DNA of 64,000 bases from an uncultured Thermomicrobiaceae bacterium (GCA_938082375.1 CALKCJ010000001.1:1-64000); one strand, 5' to 3'. Counted from the stretch's first letter, positions 33,420-42,800 are shown. Made by a program: numbers and translations. The notes: generated from the sequence alone by a model not told the origin.

Positions 33420-34967
33420 CTATGGTCGCCGCCACCGGCGCCCGTCACGGGCAATGAAGTCATCCGCCTCCGCTGGCCCCCAGGTACCGGCATCATAGTT
33501 CGGAAAGCGAGGCGGTGGTTGCTCGGCCCAACCCTGCAAGATCCTCGTAATCGGCAACCACGCCGCTTCTGTTTCGTCGCGGCGCGTGAACAGAGTCGAA
33601 TCGCCCAACATGCAGTCGAGCAGCAACCGCTCGTACGCGTCGGGCGCCTGAACCAGGAAAGACGTACCGTAGAGAAAACCCATGCTCACCGTGCGCAGCC
33701 GAACGCGCGGCCCAGGCGCTTTGGCCGCGATGTTGAGCGAGACACCTTCGTCCGGCTGGATCCGGATTACCAGAGTGTTGGGCTCGAGCCCGGCAGCGGC
33801 GGGCCCGGTAAAGAGCCGGTGAGGTACCTGCTTGAACTGAAGGGCAATCTCGGTCACTCGCCGCGGAAGCCGCTTGCCCGTGCGCACATAGAACGGGACA
33901 TCGGCCCAGCGCCAGTTGTCGATGAACAGCTTGAGCGCCACGTACGTCTCGGTCTGTGAGTTCGGATCGACTTTCGGCTCCTCCCGGTACCCTGGAACCG
34001 GCTGGCCTCCGATGAAGCCTGGCCCGTACTGCCCGCGAACCGCGATCGCATCGACCTCCTCCGGCCGGATCGGCCGGATGGCTCGTAGCGCCTTGACCTT
34101 CTCGTCGCGTACCGGGTCGGCTTCGAAGGCGATCGGGGGCTCCATGGCGATGACGCTCAGGAGTTGCAGCATATGGTTCTGTACCATATCCCGGAGTGCA
34201 CCGGCTCGCTCATAGTAGCCCCCGCGCTCTTCGATCCCGATGCTCTCGGCCACGGTGATCTGCACATGGTCGATGTAGTTGCGGTTCCAAATCGGCTCGA
34301 AGATCGTATTGGCGAACCGGAGCGCCAGGATGTTCTGGACGGTCTCTTTCCCCAGGTAGTGGTCGATCCGGTAGATCTGCTCCTCCTGGAAGAAGCGGAG
34401 CAGGTGCTCGTTGAGCTCGATCGCACTCTGGAGATCACGTCCAAACGGCTTTTCGACGATCAGGCGAACCCAGGAATTCCGGTCAGAAGGGTGTGAGAGA
34501 CCAGCCTCCCCGAGGCGTTCGACGATGAGTTCATAGGCATCAGGCGGCGTCGCGAGGTAGAAGATCCGGTTGCCCCCTGTCCCGCGCTCGCGGTCGATAC
34601 GCTCGAGGAGCTCCCCCAGCCGATCGTACGCGCGCACCTCGCTGAAATCGGCTTCGAGGTAGAAAAGGCCGCGAGCGAACGTCTGCCAGACGTCCTCGTC
34701 GATCGGCTGGCGCCGGGAAAACCGCTCGACCGCTTTCCGCATGCTGGCCCGGAACTCGTCGTCGGCCATGGCACGACGCGCATAGCCGACGATCGAGAAG
34801 CCGGGTGGCAACAAGCCGTCGTAGGCGAGGTTGTAGAGCGCCGGTATCAGCTTACGCCGCGTAAGATCGCCTGAAGCACCGAAGATCACCATGACACAGG
34901 GGTCTGGTATCCGCTCGAGGCGCAGCCCCTCGCGCAGGGGGTTGAGCAGCGTCGTCGCGCGCGTCAT
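33420..34967 (-). CDS. zwf: Glucose-6-phosphate 1-dehydrogenase
   Basis: This 515-residue enzyme oxidises glucose 6-phosphate and makes NAD(P)H. The nucleotide-binding motif is VIFGASGDLTRRKL near residue 27, the substrate site is RIDHYLGKE, and the length is normal. ATG 34967 is chosen because GGAGGT lies five bases upstream; a GTG two codons earlier is weaker. The operon order tal-pgi, gnd, zwf, opcA, pgl contains the entire oxidative branch with carbon re-entry. The start is 13 bases from the gnd stop. Confidence 0.97.
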   Translation of the reverse strand: MTRATTLLNPLREGLRLERIPDPCVMVIFGASGDLTRRKLIPALYNLAYDGLLPPGFSIVGYARRAMADDEFRASMRKAVERFSRRQPIDEDVWQTFARGLFYLEADFSEVRAYDRLGELLERIDRERGTGGNRIFYLATPPDAYELIVERLGEAGLSHPSDRNSWVRLIVEKPFGRDLQSAIELNEHLLRFFQEEQIYRIDHYLGKETVQNILALRFANTIFEPIWNRNYIDHVQITVAESIGIEERGGYYERAGALRDMVQNHMLQLLSVIAMEPPIAFEADPVRDEKVKALRAIRPIRPEEVDAIAVRGQYGPGFIGGQPVPGYREEPKVDPNSQTETYVALKLFIDNWRWADVPFYVRTGKRLPRRVTEIALQFKQVPHRLFTGPAAAGLEPNTLVIRIQPDEGVSLNIAAKAPGPRVRLRTVSMGFLYGTSFLVQAPDAYERLLLDCMLGDSTLFTRRDETEAAWLPITRILQGWAEQPPPRFPNYDAGTWGPAEADDFIARDGRRWRRP

Positions 34968-34979
34968 GCGCACCTCCGC

Positions 34980-35897
34980 TCATGTGTCCTCTCCGTGTGG
35001 CGTCTCGACCGGCAGGACTGCGTGCCCGCCAAACTCGCGGCGAAGTGCGGCTGCGACCTTGGCGGCGAAAGAGTCCGCCTGGCGGGAGCGGAAGCGCATC
35101 TGCAGCGAGAGCGTGATGACCGGAGCCGGCACGTCCTCCTCGATAGCGGTCAACACTGTCCAGCGGCCCTCTCCCGAGTCTTCGACGTAGCCCCGAATGG
35201 ACTCCAGTCGGGGATCTCGCCGGAACGCCCGCTCCGCCAACTCCAGCAGCCAAGAGCGGATCACACTGCCGTGGTTCCAGAGATTGGCCAGTCCAGCCAG
35301 GTCGTAGTTGAAGGGCGACGCCTGCAAGATCTCGAAGCCTTCGCCGTAGGCCTGCATCAGGCCGTACTCGATCCCGTTGTGCACCATCTTGGCAAAGTGG
35401 CCCGCACCGCTCGGGCCAACGTGACGGTAGCCGTCTTCGGGCGCCAGCGTGCGGAATGCAGGTTCTACTAGACGGAAGGCTGCTTCGTCGCCACCAACCA
35501 TCAGGCAGTAGCCGACTTCTAGTCCCCAGATGCCGCCGCTCGTACCGACGTCGAGGAACGCCATGCCACGCTCGCGCAGGCGCTCGGCTCGCCGCACCGA
35601 GTCCTTCCAGTACGAGTTACCGCCGTCCACGAGAACGTCTCCGGGTGCCAACAGCTCAGCGAACTTCTCGACCATCTGCTCAGTCGGATCACCGGCCGGG
35701 ACCATCAGCCAGACGACTCGAGGAGCGCTTAGCTGCTCCACGACCGCCTCCACGCTGTAGGCGCCGATCGCCCCGGCCGCCTCAGCCTCCCGTACCGGCT
35801 CTGGACTCCGGTTGTAGGCCACCACGCGATGGCCGCCCCGCAGCAGCCGCTTCACCATGTTGCTGCCCATGCGGCCAAGACCGACGATTGCCAGCTC
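34980..35897 (-). CDS. gnd: 6-phosphogluconate dehydrogenase, decarboxylating (short type)
   Basis: This 305-residue protein is the short, NAD-type 6-phosphogluconate dehydrogenase (GntZ/YqeC-like) rather than the roughly 470-residue form. It makes ribulose 5-phosphate and CO2. The N-terminal Rossmann motif is IVGLGRMGSNMV, followed by VAYNRSPE. The substrate-binding region is VDGGNSYWKDS, and the catalytic lysine is in GPSGAGHFAKMVHNGIEYG. GGAAGG precedes the ATG at 35897. The start lies 35 bases after the tal-pgi stop in the same operon. Confidence 0.93.
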   Translation of the reverse strand, partial: ELAIVGLGRMGSNMVKRLLRGGHRVVAYNRSPEPVREAEAAGAIGAYSVEAVVEQLSAPRVVWLMVPAGDPTEQMVEKFAELLAPGDVLVDGGNSYWKDSVRRAERLRERGMAFLDVGTSGGIWGLEVGYCLMVGGDEAAFRLVEPAFRTLAPEDGYRHVGPSGAGHFAKMVHNGIEYGLMQAYGEGFEILQASPFNYDLAGLANLWNHGSVIRSWLLELAERAFRRDPRLESIRGYVEDSGEGRWTVLTAIEEDVPAPVITLSLQMRFRSRQADSFAAKVAAALRREFGGHAVLPVETPHGEDT

Positions 35898-35932
35898 CAT
35901 TGCCTTCCCGCTCCCTGCTCGCGTCTCAGCGC

Positions 35933-38764
35933 CTAGCGTATCGCTAGGGTGACTATTTGCTGCATGAGCCACTCCAGTCCACGGACGGGATCCGCACGCA
36001 TGCGGAGGAGGAGCACCGGTTTGCCTCGCTCGGCGAGCGCCTGGAAGTCGCCGAACGCCTGTGCCAGAAAGAGCGTACGGAATGTGTAGGCTTCTCCCGG
36101 AATTGGCAGATCGCTTCGCGGTTCGGCGACAAGCATGAGAAAGACTCCGCCCGCCGGCCCACCCTTGTAGAGCTGTCCGATGGAGTGCAGATACCGCGGC
36201 CCGTAGCCGAGCGTCGTCGCCACTCCGAGTCGTTCGAGCAGCAAGCGGCGAGCCTCTCGCAGCTGGCGATCCACTTCCTGCGTGGGGTCGGCAAACGCGA
36301 GGAGTGAGAGGTACCCACCGACTCTCACCTCCGAGAGCACGCCCTCGATCGCTTCCGGCACGCTGGCTGCGGCGACACCGCTGGCGAGCATGACCTCATT
36401 TGCGACCGTCACCGGCGGTGCCACCAGCTCACCGGTTGCCGCAAACCCCTCGAGCAGCCGGGCAGTTCGATCTTTGCTCTCCTGCACGTTCGGCTCGTCG
36501 AACGGGTTGACTCCAAGCAGCGCCCCGGCGATCGCCGTCGCCACCTCCCAGCGGAGGAACTCGGCACCGAGCTCCCAGGTATTCCACAGCCGCGAGCGCA
36601 ACACCGGATGGCCGACCGCGGCCAGCGCGTCGAGCAGCGCCTCGGTCTGCGGGTGCGGCTGCAGCGCCAGGTCGATGCCGACGAAGAGACGGTCAGCTCC
36701 ATACGCCTCCGGCGCGAGGCGTGGCTCACCGACGACCGGCACCAGCCCGGTTTCCTGTTTGCCGGTGCTCTCGGCTAGAAGCTGTTCTAGCCAGTCGCCC
36801 AGGCGAGCCAGCGCGGGCTCGGTGATGAAGGTGACCTTGTCACGGCCGGCCTCGGCGAGCCGAGCCAGCGCCGCTCCGAGCCAGAGGCCGGGGTTGTCGA
36901 TGCGCTGGGCACGCAGGCGCTGCGCCATCCGTTCAGCGGGATCGAGGAGTGCTCGCACCGGCAGGCCGATGACTGCGGCCGGCACCAGGCCGAAGTAAGA
37001 AAGCGCCGAGTAGCGCCCGCCGATGTCTGTCGGGTTCAAGAACACCTGCCGAAACCCACGCTCCTGAGCTTCCTGGGCGAGCGGTGTACCAGGATCGGTA
37101 ATGGCGATGAAACGGCTCGTGGCCTCGTGCCCGAGACGCTCGCTGAGCTTGGCCCACCAGTAGCGGTACAAGCACCGCGTCTCGATCGTGGTGCCGGACT
37201 TGGAGCTGACGATGAAGAGCGTCCGGTCGAGATCGAGTTCCCGTTCCAAGCGCGCAATGGTATCCGGGTTGGTCGTATCGAGGACGATCAGCTCGGGCGA
37301 GCTGGCCTCGTGGCCGAACACCCGTTGGAACACTTCGGGGGCCAGGCTGCTACCGCCCATACCGAGCAGCACGGCGTGCCGGTACCCCTCCTGGCGCACC
37401 TCCTCGGTCAGCGCTTCCAGCTCCCCTACCCGCTCGAGCATCACCTCGTGGATCGTTAGCCAGCCCAACCGGTCGGCGATCGCTCGCTGCACCGCCGGGT
37501 TCTGACTCCAAATGCTCGGGTCTCGGGCCCACAGCCGCTCGATGACCCGCTCCCGAACGAGCCGCTCGGCGGTAGCCCGGACATCGGGATCAAAAGGGCC
37601 GAGGTGGCTCGCCCTCCCTTCGATCATGACCGCGAGCTGCCGGCGCTTCTCGTCGATCCGGCGCAGCACGCTCCGATACGACTCGGCGAACAGCTCCACA
37701 CCCTGCCGCTGCAGCAGCTCCGTCACCTCGTCGTAGCTAATACCGACCTCAGCGACGGCAGCCAGCGTCCGCTCGGCTTCCTCCAGGCCTTCCTCAACCG
37801 TGTTCGGTCGCGGCTGGCCGTGGTCGCGGTAGGCCTCCACCGTGACCGGCGCCATCGTCTGCACGGTGTAGGGGCCGATCAGGTGCTCGACGTACATGAC
37901 GTCGCTGTAGACCGGGTTCTTGATGCTGGTGCTGGCCCAGAGCGGGCGCTGGATGCGGGCGCCGTACTGCCCATGCAGGCGCTTGAAGCGCTCGCCCTCG
38001 AGGAACACGCGCTTGAAGCGCTGGTAAGCGATCTTGGCGTTGGCGATCGCGACCTTCCCTTTGAGCCCCTCCAGCCGCGCCCGCTGCGCTGCGCTCTCGG
38101 CGCGAGCGACCAGCTCGTCGAGGCGATGGTCGACCTCGGTATCGACACGGCTAACGAAGAAGCTGGCGACCGAGGCGATCCGATCGATCGCCAGCCCGCG
38201 CGCGGCCCGCCGCTCGAGTCCACGGAGATACGCCTCCATCACCTGCTCGTAGTTCTGGATCGAGAAGAGCAGCGTGACGTTGACGTTGACGCCATCAGCG
38301 ATGAGCTGCTCGATGGCCGGGATGCCCTCAGGGGTGCCGGGTACCTTGATCATCGCGTTGGGACGGTCGATCAGCGCGAAGAGGCGCCGGGCTTCGCGGA
38401 TCGACCCCTCGGTGTCGTAGGCCAGCTCGGGTGGCAGTTCGAGCGAGACGAAGCCGTCCTGGCCGTCGGCAGCCTCGTAGACCAGCCGGAGCAGGTCGCA
38501 GGCCTTCTGCACGTCATGGACAGCAATGGTCTCGAAGATGGCTTCGCTCGAGAGGCCGCGGGCTGCCAGCTCCGCGATCTCCTCGTCGTATTCGTCGGTG
38601 CTGGCGATTGCCTTATCGAAGATCGTCGGGTTCGAGGTGACGCCGCACAGGCCATCCTCTTCGATGAGGCGATTCAGTTCGCCAGAAGTGATCATGGCCC
38701 GGCTCAAAAAGTCCAGCCAGAAGCTCTGGCCGTACGCGCCGAGCTGCCTGAGTGGATTCGTCAT
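35933..38764 (-). CDS. tal-pgi: Bifunctional transaldolase / glucose-6-phosphate isomerase
   Basis: The 943-residue protein joins two enzymes. Residues about 1-365 are transaldolase, with CGVTSNPTIFDKAI, the Schiff-base lysine in AMIKVPGTPEG and the ILWASTSIKNP-like segment RPLWASTSIKNP. Residues about 400-943 are phosphoglucose isomerase, with LLGMGGSSLAPEVF, FIVSSKSGTTIET and GGRYSALSYFGLVPA. The fusion links the non-oxidative pentose branch with fructose/glucose 6-phosphate exchange, so carbon can cycle back to Zwf. Similar fusions are known in other bacteria. GGAGGG precedes the ATG. It is the first gene of the operon. A clear promoter is not seen; TTGACA at 38820-38825 (minus strand) lacks a good -10. 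Confidence 0.95.
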   Translation of the reverse strand: MTNPLRQLGAYGQSFWLDFLSRAMITSGELNRLIEEDGLCGVTSNPTIFDKAIASTDEYDEEIAELAARGLSSEAIFETIAVHDVQKACDLLRLVYEAADGQDGFVSLELPPELAYDTEGSIREARRLFALIDRPNAMIKVPGTPEGIPAIEQLIADGVNVNVTLLFSIQNYEQVMEAYLRGLERRAARGLAIDRIASVASFFVSRVDTEVDHRLDELVARAESAAQRARLEGLKGKVAIANAKIAYQRFKRVFLEGERFKRLHGQYGARIQRPLWASTSIKNPVYSDVMYVEHLIGPYTVQTMAPVTVEAYRDHGQPRPNTVEEGLEEAERTLAAVAEVGISYDEVTELLQRQGVELFAESYRSVLRRIDEKRRQLAVMIEGRASHLGPFDPDVRATAERLVRERVIERLWARDPSIWSQNPAVQRAIADRLGWLTIHEVMLERVGELEALTEEVRQEGYRHAVLLGMGGSSLAPEVFQRVFGHEASSPELIVLDTTNPDTIARLERELDLDRTLFIVSSKSGTTIETRCLYRYWWAKLSERLGHEATSRFIAITDPGTPLAQEAQERGFRQVFLNPTDIGGRYSALSYFGLVPAAVIGLPVRALLDPAERMAQRLRAQRIDNPGLWLGAALARLAEAGRDKVTFITEPALARLGDWLEQLLAESTGKQETGLVPVVGEPRLAPEAYGADRLFVGIDLALQPHPQTEALLDALAAVGHPVLRSRLWNTWELGAEFLRWEVATAIAGALLGVNPFDEPNVQESKDRTARLLEGFAATGELVAPPVTVANEVMLASGVAAASVPEAIEGVLSEVRVGGYLSLLAFADPTQEVDRQLREARRLLLERLGVATTLGYGPRYLHSIGQLYKGGPAGGVFLMLVAEPRSDLPIPGEAYTFRTLFLAQAFGDFQALAERGKPVLLLRMRADPVRGLEWLMQQIVTLAIR

Positions 38765-38905
38765 TGTCTCCCTCCAGTCGAGTCGCCTGACGGGTCGTGT
38801 TCACCGTGTGCGCACTTGCTGTCAACGGTTCAAGGCCAGTACGATGGAATCGGCCTTCAATGATACCCCAGTGACCATCTCAAGATTTGTGCCACGACGA
38901 AGCGC

Positions 38906-39415
38906 TCACACTGGGGTGTGGGGAACGATCTCGACTACGGGCAGCTCCTCAGCGTGGGCGACTGCAAGGGCGATCTCGGCGTCGTAGTCGAAGAGGCCCA
39001 GCGCCCGCAGCACGGGTCGCAGGGCGACCGGCGGCCCGCAGCGCCGCGAGTAGTCACGCATGCGAAGCATCAGCTCGCGCCGGCGCGCCGGATCCTCCAC
39101 CACGTGGGCGGTCGCGCGCCAGCGCCGGCGGCCGATCCGGACGGTCACCTCCGGGTTAGTTAGGATATTCCGGTACCAGTTCGAGTGGATGCCAAAGCCG
39201 CTGAAGACGACCCAGCGATCCGCGAGCGGCATAAAGCTTACCGCGGTCGTCCGGGGCAGCCCGGTCTTGCGGCCGGTGGTGGTCAGAAGCATCACGCAGC
39301 GCCAGGCGAGCAGGCGCGCGAATGGGCCAAGGTAGAGTTTCGGTGGGACGGCCAGGAAGAGCCGCAGCAGGCCGCGCGGGCGCTCGCGGACGAAGGTCGG
39401 CGGTCGGGCGGTCAT
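38906..39415 (-). CDS. Ddn-type nitroreductase family (F420-dependent-like) protein
   Basis: The 169-residue protein resembles the deazaflavin-dependent nitroreductase family, which uses coenzyme F420 in mycobacteria and Chloroflexi. Typical stretches are LLTTTGRKTGLPRTTAVSF and SNWYRNILTNPEVTVRIGRRR. ATG 39415 follows GGAGG at proper distance. The gene stands alone between the tal-pgi operon and a lipoprotein gene. The substrate is unknown. Gaps 38765-38905 and 39416-39629 show no further gene. Confidence 0.85.
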   Translation of the reverse strand: MTARPPTFVRERPRGLLRLFLAVPPKLYLGPFARLLAWRCVMLLTTTGRKTGLPRTTAVSFMPLADRWVVFSGFGIHSNWYRNILTNPEVTVRIGRRRWRATAHVVEDPARRRELMLRMRDYSRRCGPPVALRPVLRALGLFDYDAEIALAVAHAEELPVVEIVPHTPV

Positions 39416-39629
39416 CCGGCAGTCCTCCAATCTCTCCACCCCGGCGCTGCTGCCAGTATAGCGAGGGACTGGTCAGTTTCGCGAGCGCGTTCCTGGCACT
39501 CCACGCCAGCCGAGGACGGCGACGCGCGGCCACCTCCAAAGCTGCGATGCGCGAGATACGGTGAGCCCTACCACGCCACGAGATGCAGGGAAGCCACTGA
39601 GCGGCCGGCGGCGCTGGGACACAGCCGGT

Positions 39630-40940
39630 CTACGTGCCACCTTCGCAGCCCGGCAACGGCGGCAGCGCGGCAACCGGTACGAGGCGCACCAGGTCGGGCG
39701 GCGGGAAGGGGTGGTTGTAGATCGGATCCTGCTCCGGCGGCCCCTGCCGACTCGGGATAAGGACGAGGAGCAGGTCGCCGAAGCCCTCGCTGTGCCCAGG
39801 CATCTCGGCCACGCTGCCACTCCGCGTGTCGGCGACCATCGGAGGGCGGGCGGGCGGCTGCCAGGCGACCAGTGGCCCGGCGATCGTCAGGAACTGGATG
39901 GCATCGTCATCGGTCCTGCCCCGCTTTCGAAAGATCGCCTTGGCCTCAGGTTGGCCTGGCCGCCAGACCCACAGCGTTCGGTAGTCACTCCAGGCGAGCA
40001 GATCCGGACTCGTCGCCAGCCAGACGATGTGTCGCTGGTGCGCAGCGAGCGGTGCCGGCAACGGCACGGGTGTGCCGGTTTGGATATCCGCCATGGCGAG
40101 CTGCCCTCGCTGACCAGGAGCCTCCAGTTTGGACCAGATCAGGTACGGCCACCAGAAGACGACCGGGTAGGTCGGGAGGTCCGTGGAGAGGATGCGGTCG
40201 GTGCGCCGGGCCAGGTCGTAGACGTGAAGTTCAGAGTGCACACGAGGTGGCGCCTCGGGCGTGGCCGGAGGCTCCAGCCCACCCTGAACCCAGGCGAGCA
40301 GGCCGTGGGAGAGCGCGGGCCAGATCTGCCAGCCGAGGAACCCCTCGCCAGGGTTCGGGCGGCTGATCTCGAAGGTCTCACCGGTCTGGCTGTCCCAGGC
40401 AAAGAGGCGCCACTCCGCCCACCAAGCATTGGGAGCCCATATGAAGGCGAGCCAGCGTTCGTCGGCAACGAGCGGTGTCACCTGTTCGACCGGCGCATTG
40501 CTGATCTGGGACACCCGCTGGTAGTCTCGCTCGCCGACTAGCCCGGTGACGATCCCCGACCACTCGGTCGCGGTCAGGACGCCGAACCACCGCTTGCCAT
40601 CGGAGCTCAGGATGGAGAACCGGAAATGGTGGCCGGGGCCATCCTGGGTCAGCTCCTCAGGGAGCGCGATGCTATTACGCGCGAGCGCCTCGTTCCAGCT
40701 CACCGGACGCTCGACGAGACAGCCGAGCTCGCCGGCCACCGCGCTGGGGGTTGGCATTGCGGTCGGCCTGGCCGGAGACACCGCAGGGCTTGGACTGGAG
40801 AGGGGCATGGTCGCCGTCACCTGCTGGGGCGTCGTCTGGGGTGAGAACGGCGCGGGCGACGGAGTCGTCGCCCGCGCGCAGCCAGTCGCCAGGATGCCAA
40901 GCGTAAGGAGCCCTATCAGCACAGCCTTGCGACCAGACAT
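39630..40940 (-). CDS. Lipoprotein with probable beta-propeller
   Basis: The 436-residue protein starts MSGRKAVLIGLLTLGILATGC, a lipoprotein signal peptide with lipobox LATGC. A low-complexity S/T/P-rich linker follows to about residue 70. The remainder has repeated aromatic beta-strand segments with W and D residues (DERWLAFIWAP, PYLIWSKLE, DLLAWSDYRTLWVW), like TolB/WD-type propellers, so it probably binds a ligand outside the membrane. The family is not recognised. It is downstream of the C39-like gene, and the corrected frame of that gene overlaps its 5' end. Confidence 0.75.
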   Translation of the reverse strand: MSGRKAVLIGLLTLGILATGCARATTPSPAPFSPQTTPQQVTATMPLSSPSPAVSPARPTAMPTPSAVAGELGCLVERPVSWNEALARNSIALPEELTQDGPGHHFRFSILSSDGKRWFGVLTATEWSGIVTGLVGERDYQRVSQISNAPVEQVTPLVADERWLAFIWAPNAWWAEWRLFAWDSQTGETFEISRPNPGEGFLGWQIWPALSHGLLAWVQGGLEPPATPEAPPRVHSELHVYDLARRTDRILSTDLPTYPVVFWWPYLIWSKLEAPGQRGQLAMADIQTGTPVPLPAPLAAHQRHIVWLATSPDLLAWSDYRTLWVWRPGQPEAKAIFRKRGRTDDDAIQFLTIAGPLVAWQPPARPPMVADTRSGSVAEMPGHSEGFGDLLLVLIPSRQGPPEQDPIYNHPFPPPDLVRLVPVAALPPLPGCEGGT

Positions 40941-41803
40941 AGCCGCGTCCCCCGAGGATGATAACCAGGGTCGGTGTGTCAATTGAATTATAGGGCTGGA
41001 CACTTGACCACACTGTCGTCGCCGAGTCCATGTAGTTCGTGAGGTTACCATTGTCACAGTAGCCGTAAATGGTGAACCAGTGAAAGATCTGCTGAGTACA
41101 GGGGGTGTCCAGGCAAGTGGGGATACTGGCAGCCGGCAAGCTCCCAGGCATCGCCGATCACTGGGTAGCCATAGCCGATATCGAAGGTCATGCGGTTGAT
41201 GAATGTGGCCACATCTGATGAGGATGGCCGGTCAGACAATGTTTGCGGGACATACCACCCATATCCGAGCTTATAATTAAGCACGTCTGGAACTGGATAC
41301 CCTGTGGGATTGGGCACGTTTGCGTAAACGCCTGACCACGCTGTGCCATCGGTTGTCGTGCGGAGCAATGATGCTGCAGCGCTCTGGCTCAGGCTGATAC
41401 CTTTGATTGCCAATGCCTCGGAGACGGCTGCCGGACCGCACCAATACGCTGTCTGCTGACCCTGTTGCGTCGCGGCCAAATTAAAGCATGAGGCGGCGTG
41501 AATCGACGATGAAGCGTGATCGGCTCCCACGCGCTCACGTGTGCGGAGATATTCATCGACCATTCGCTGCTTTTCGGCAATGAGAGCCTGCACCTCAGGC
41601 GGGAGTGGCACATGTGGGTCTCGGTCGCTTTGTGCCTTTTGCGCAGCCATTTGGTCCAGTACCTCGTCGGGTATTCCGTCAATGTGGACTGGCACGTCCG
41701 GCTCTGCGGCGGAGACCCCGAGGGGCCACAGGAGGAGTGACACCCAGGCCAACCATGCGATCCATGATCGCCAACTTCGATAGCCTCGATACTTCATCAT
41801 CAA
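40675..41803 (-). pseudogene. Secreted C39-like peptidase-fold protein, frameshifted
   Basis: The first frame (from ATG 41803) has a signal peptide (IAWLAWVSLLLWPLGVSA), a coiled middle, and a C39-like core with QQTAYWCGPAAVSEAL holding the predicted cysteine. At a run of five G (41101-41105 on the plus strand) the coherent sequence changes frame. Removing one base joins HLPGHP to CTQQIFHWFTIYGYCDNG, which carries the predicted histidine, and then to ILGGRGYVW, the likely C-terminal end of the domain. The corrected frame runs on without a stop to 40675, inside the lipoprotein gene, so the true end is unclear. Substrate unknown. Confidence 0.7.
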
Positions 41804-41955
41804 TGTCGCCCTTTCATGTCAAAAGGCGGAATGCCGCTGCACAAGATAATCTCCCTGCATCACATTGGGCTGCCGGAACTCAGCCTAGCGAGTCCGGAGT
41901 GACGAAGCAACTGAAGTTCAGGGGGAATTTTGTCAACGAGCAGAGGGGAATCCCT

Positions 41956-41986
41956 GTCACCTTGAGCGGTGACGCGGGATGTCACC
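41956..41986. repeat. Alternating GTCACC/GGTGAC inverted repeats
   Basis: GTCACC (41956-41961), GGTGAC (41968-41973) and GTCACC (41981-41986) can form two mutually exclusive short hairpins. They lie between the LuxR gene and the C39-like gene; the rest of 41804-42051 contains no gene. Confidence 0.4.
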
Positions 41987-42051
41987 CGACGATCTCGATC
42001 ACTGGGAGAGCGGCCGGCTCACGAGTGGAGGGAGACGTTGGCATGTCTACT

Positions 42052-42791
42052 TCACTCATGAGGGGTACCCTCTTCCGCCATGAGGACAAGGCCACGCTGG
42101 ATGGCAGCCTCGAGAATGGCGTCGCGGCGACGTGCAACCCGAGCTTGTCAGCGATGCGCGTCGCATGCGTCTTCACCGTCTCCCGGCTGACTGGTGGGTC
42201 GAGCCGGGAGCCAATCCGTTCATATGTGAGATCCTTCCTCGCGAGTAACTGCAGAACCTGATACTCGCGCGGGGAGAGCGAGTACGGCGAGTAGAAAGTT
42301 ATCGGACTGTGTTCTATCCTAGCTTTTCGACATATATTACCGAAGTAGTTACAGAGTATACTGAAGGTTAGTCCGGTCATGCCTATAAGTAGACTACCCC
42401 CGATGACGGTGCGCAACAACTCTTCAGAGGCCGTTCTGGAGATGAGCCATGTTCGATAAGCGGTGTAGAGCCACAGGGAAATCATGGCACAGGGGGCAGT
42501 CACAACCGCACAAGCGCGAGCCCGCAGACTCGTCACGGCGACATTGTAGGCGAGGATAGCCGCAGCAAGGACCATTGAGGCACGGACAAGCACAAGTAAT
42601 GCGCCAGCCCCCAACCAGTCAGTCATCAAGGCAACGAACTGTGTGAGACGCCACCGTGCCCTAGAGACGTCTAAGCGGAGTAAGCGCGAGACGACGATGT
42701 TGCCAGTGGCCCACCAAAGGGCCAGTGCGACCGAATAGTGCCAGGCTACGCCAGGGGCCAATGGGATGAGCAGTAAACTCGCACGACCCAA
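42052..42791 (-). pseudogene. Membrane-anchored LuxR-family regulator, frameshifted near the end
   Basis: The N-terminal half has several hydrophobic segments (VAWHYSVALALWWATGNIVV, AGALLVLVRASMVLAAAIL and others) and no receiver domain. The C-terminal half is a LuxR helix-turn-helix: SPREYQVLQLLARKDLTYERIG, then VSRETVKTHATRIADKLGL. At about 42124-42129 one base appears to be missing. Restoring it gives HVARDAILEAAIQRGLV, the usual LuxR ending, with stop at 42052. The uncorrected frame runs on to 41982 with an unrelated tail. The DNA-binding helices are intact, so some function may remain. The TTG start at 42791 has no ribosome-binding site. Confidence 0.7.
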
Positions 42792-42800
42792 GCCCAGCGT

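Noticed and set aside
38798-38825. Promoter for tal-pgi (TTGACA with TGAACA)
   Set aside because: The -35 is perfect but the -10 candidate is poor at 16 bases; not strong enough to list as a feature.
37604-38863. 419-codon plus-strand frame opposite tal-pgi
   Set aside because: It mirrors the codon pattern of tal-pgi and has no recognisable domain.
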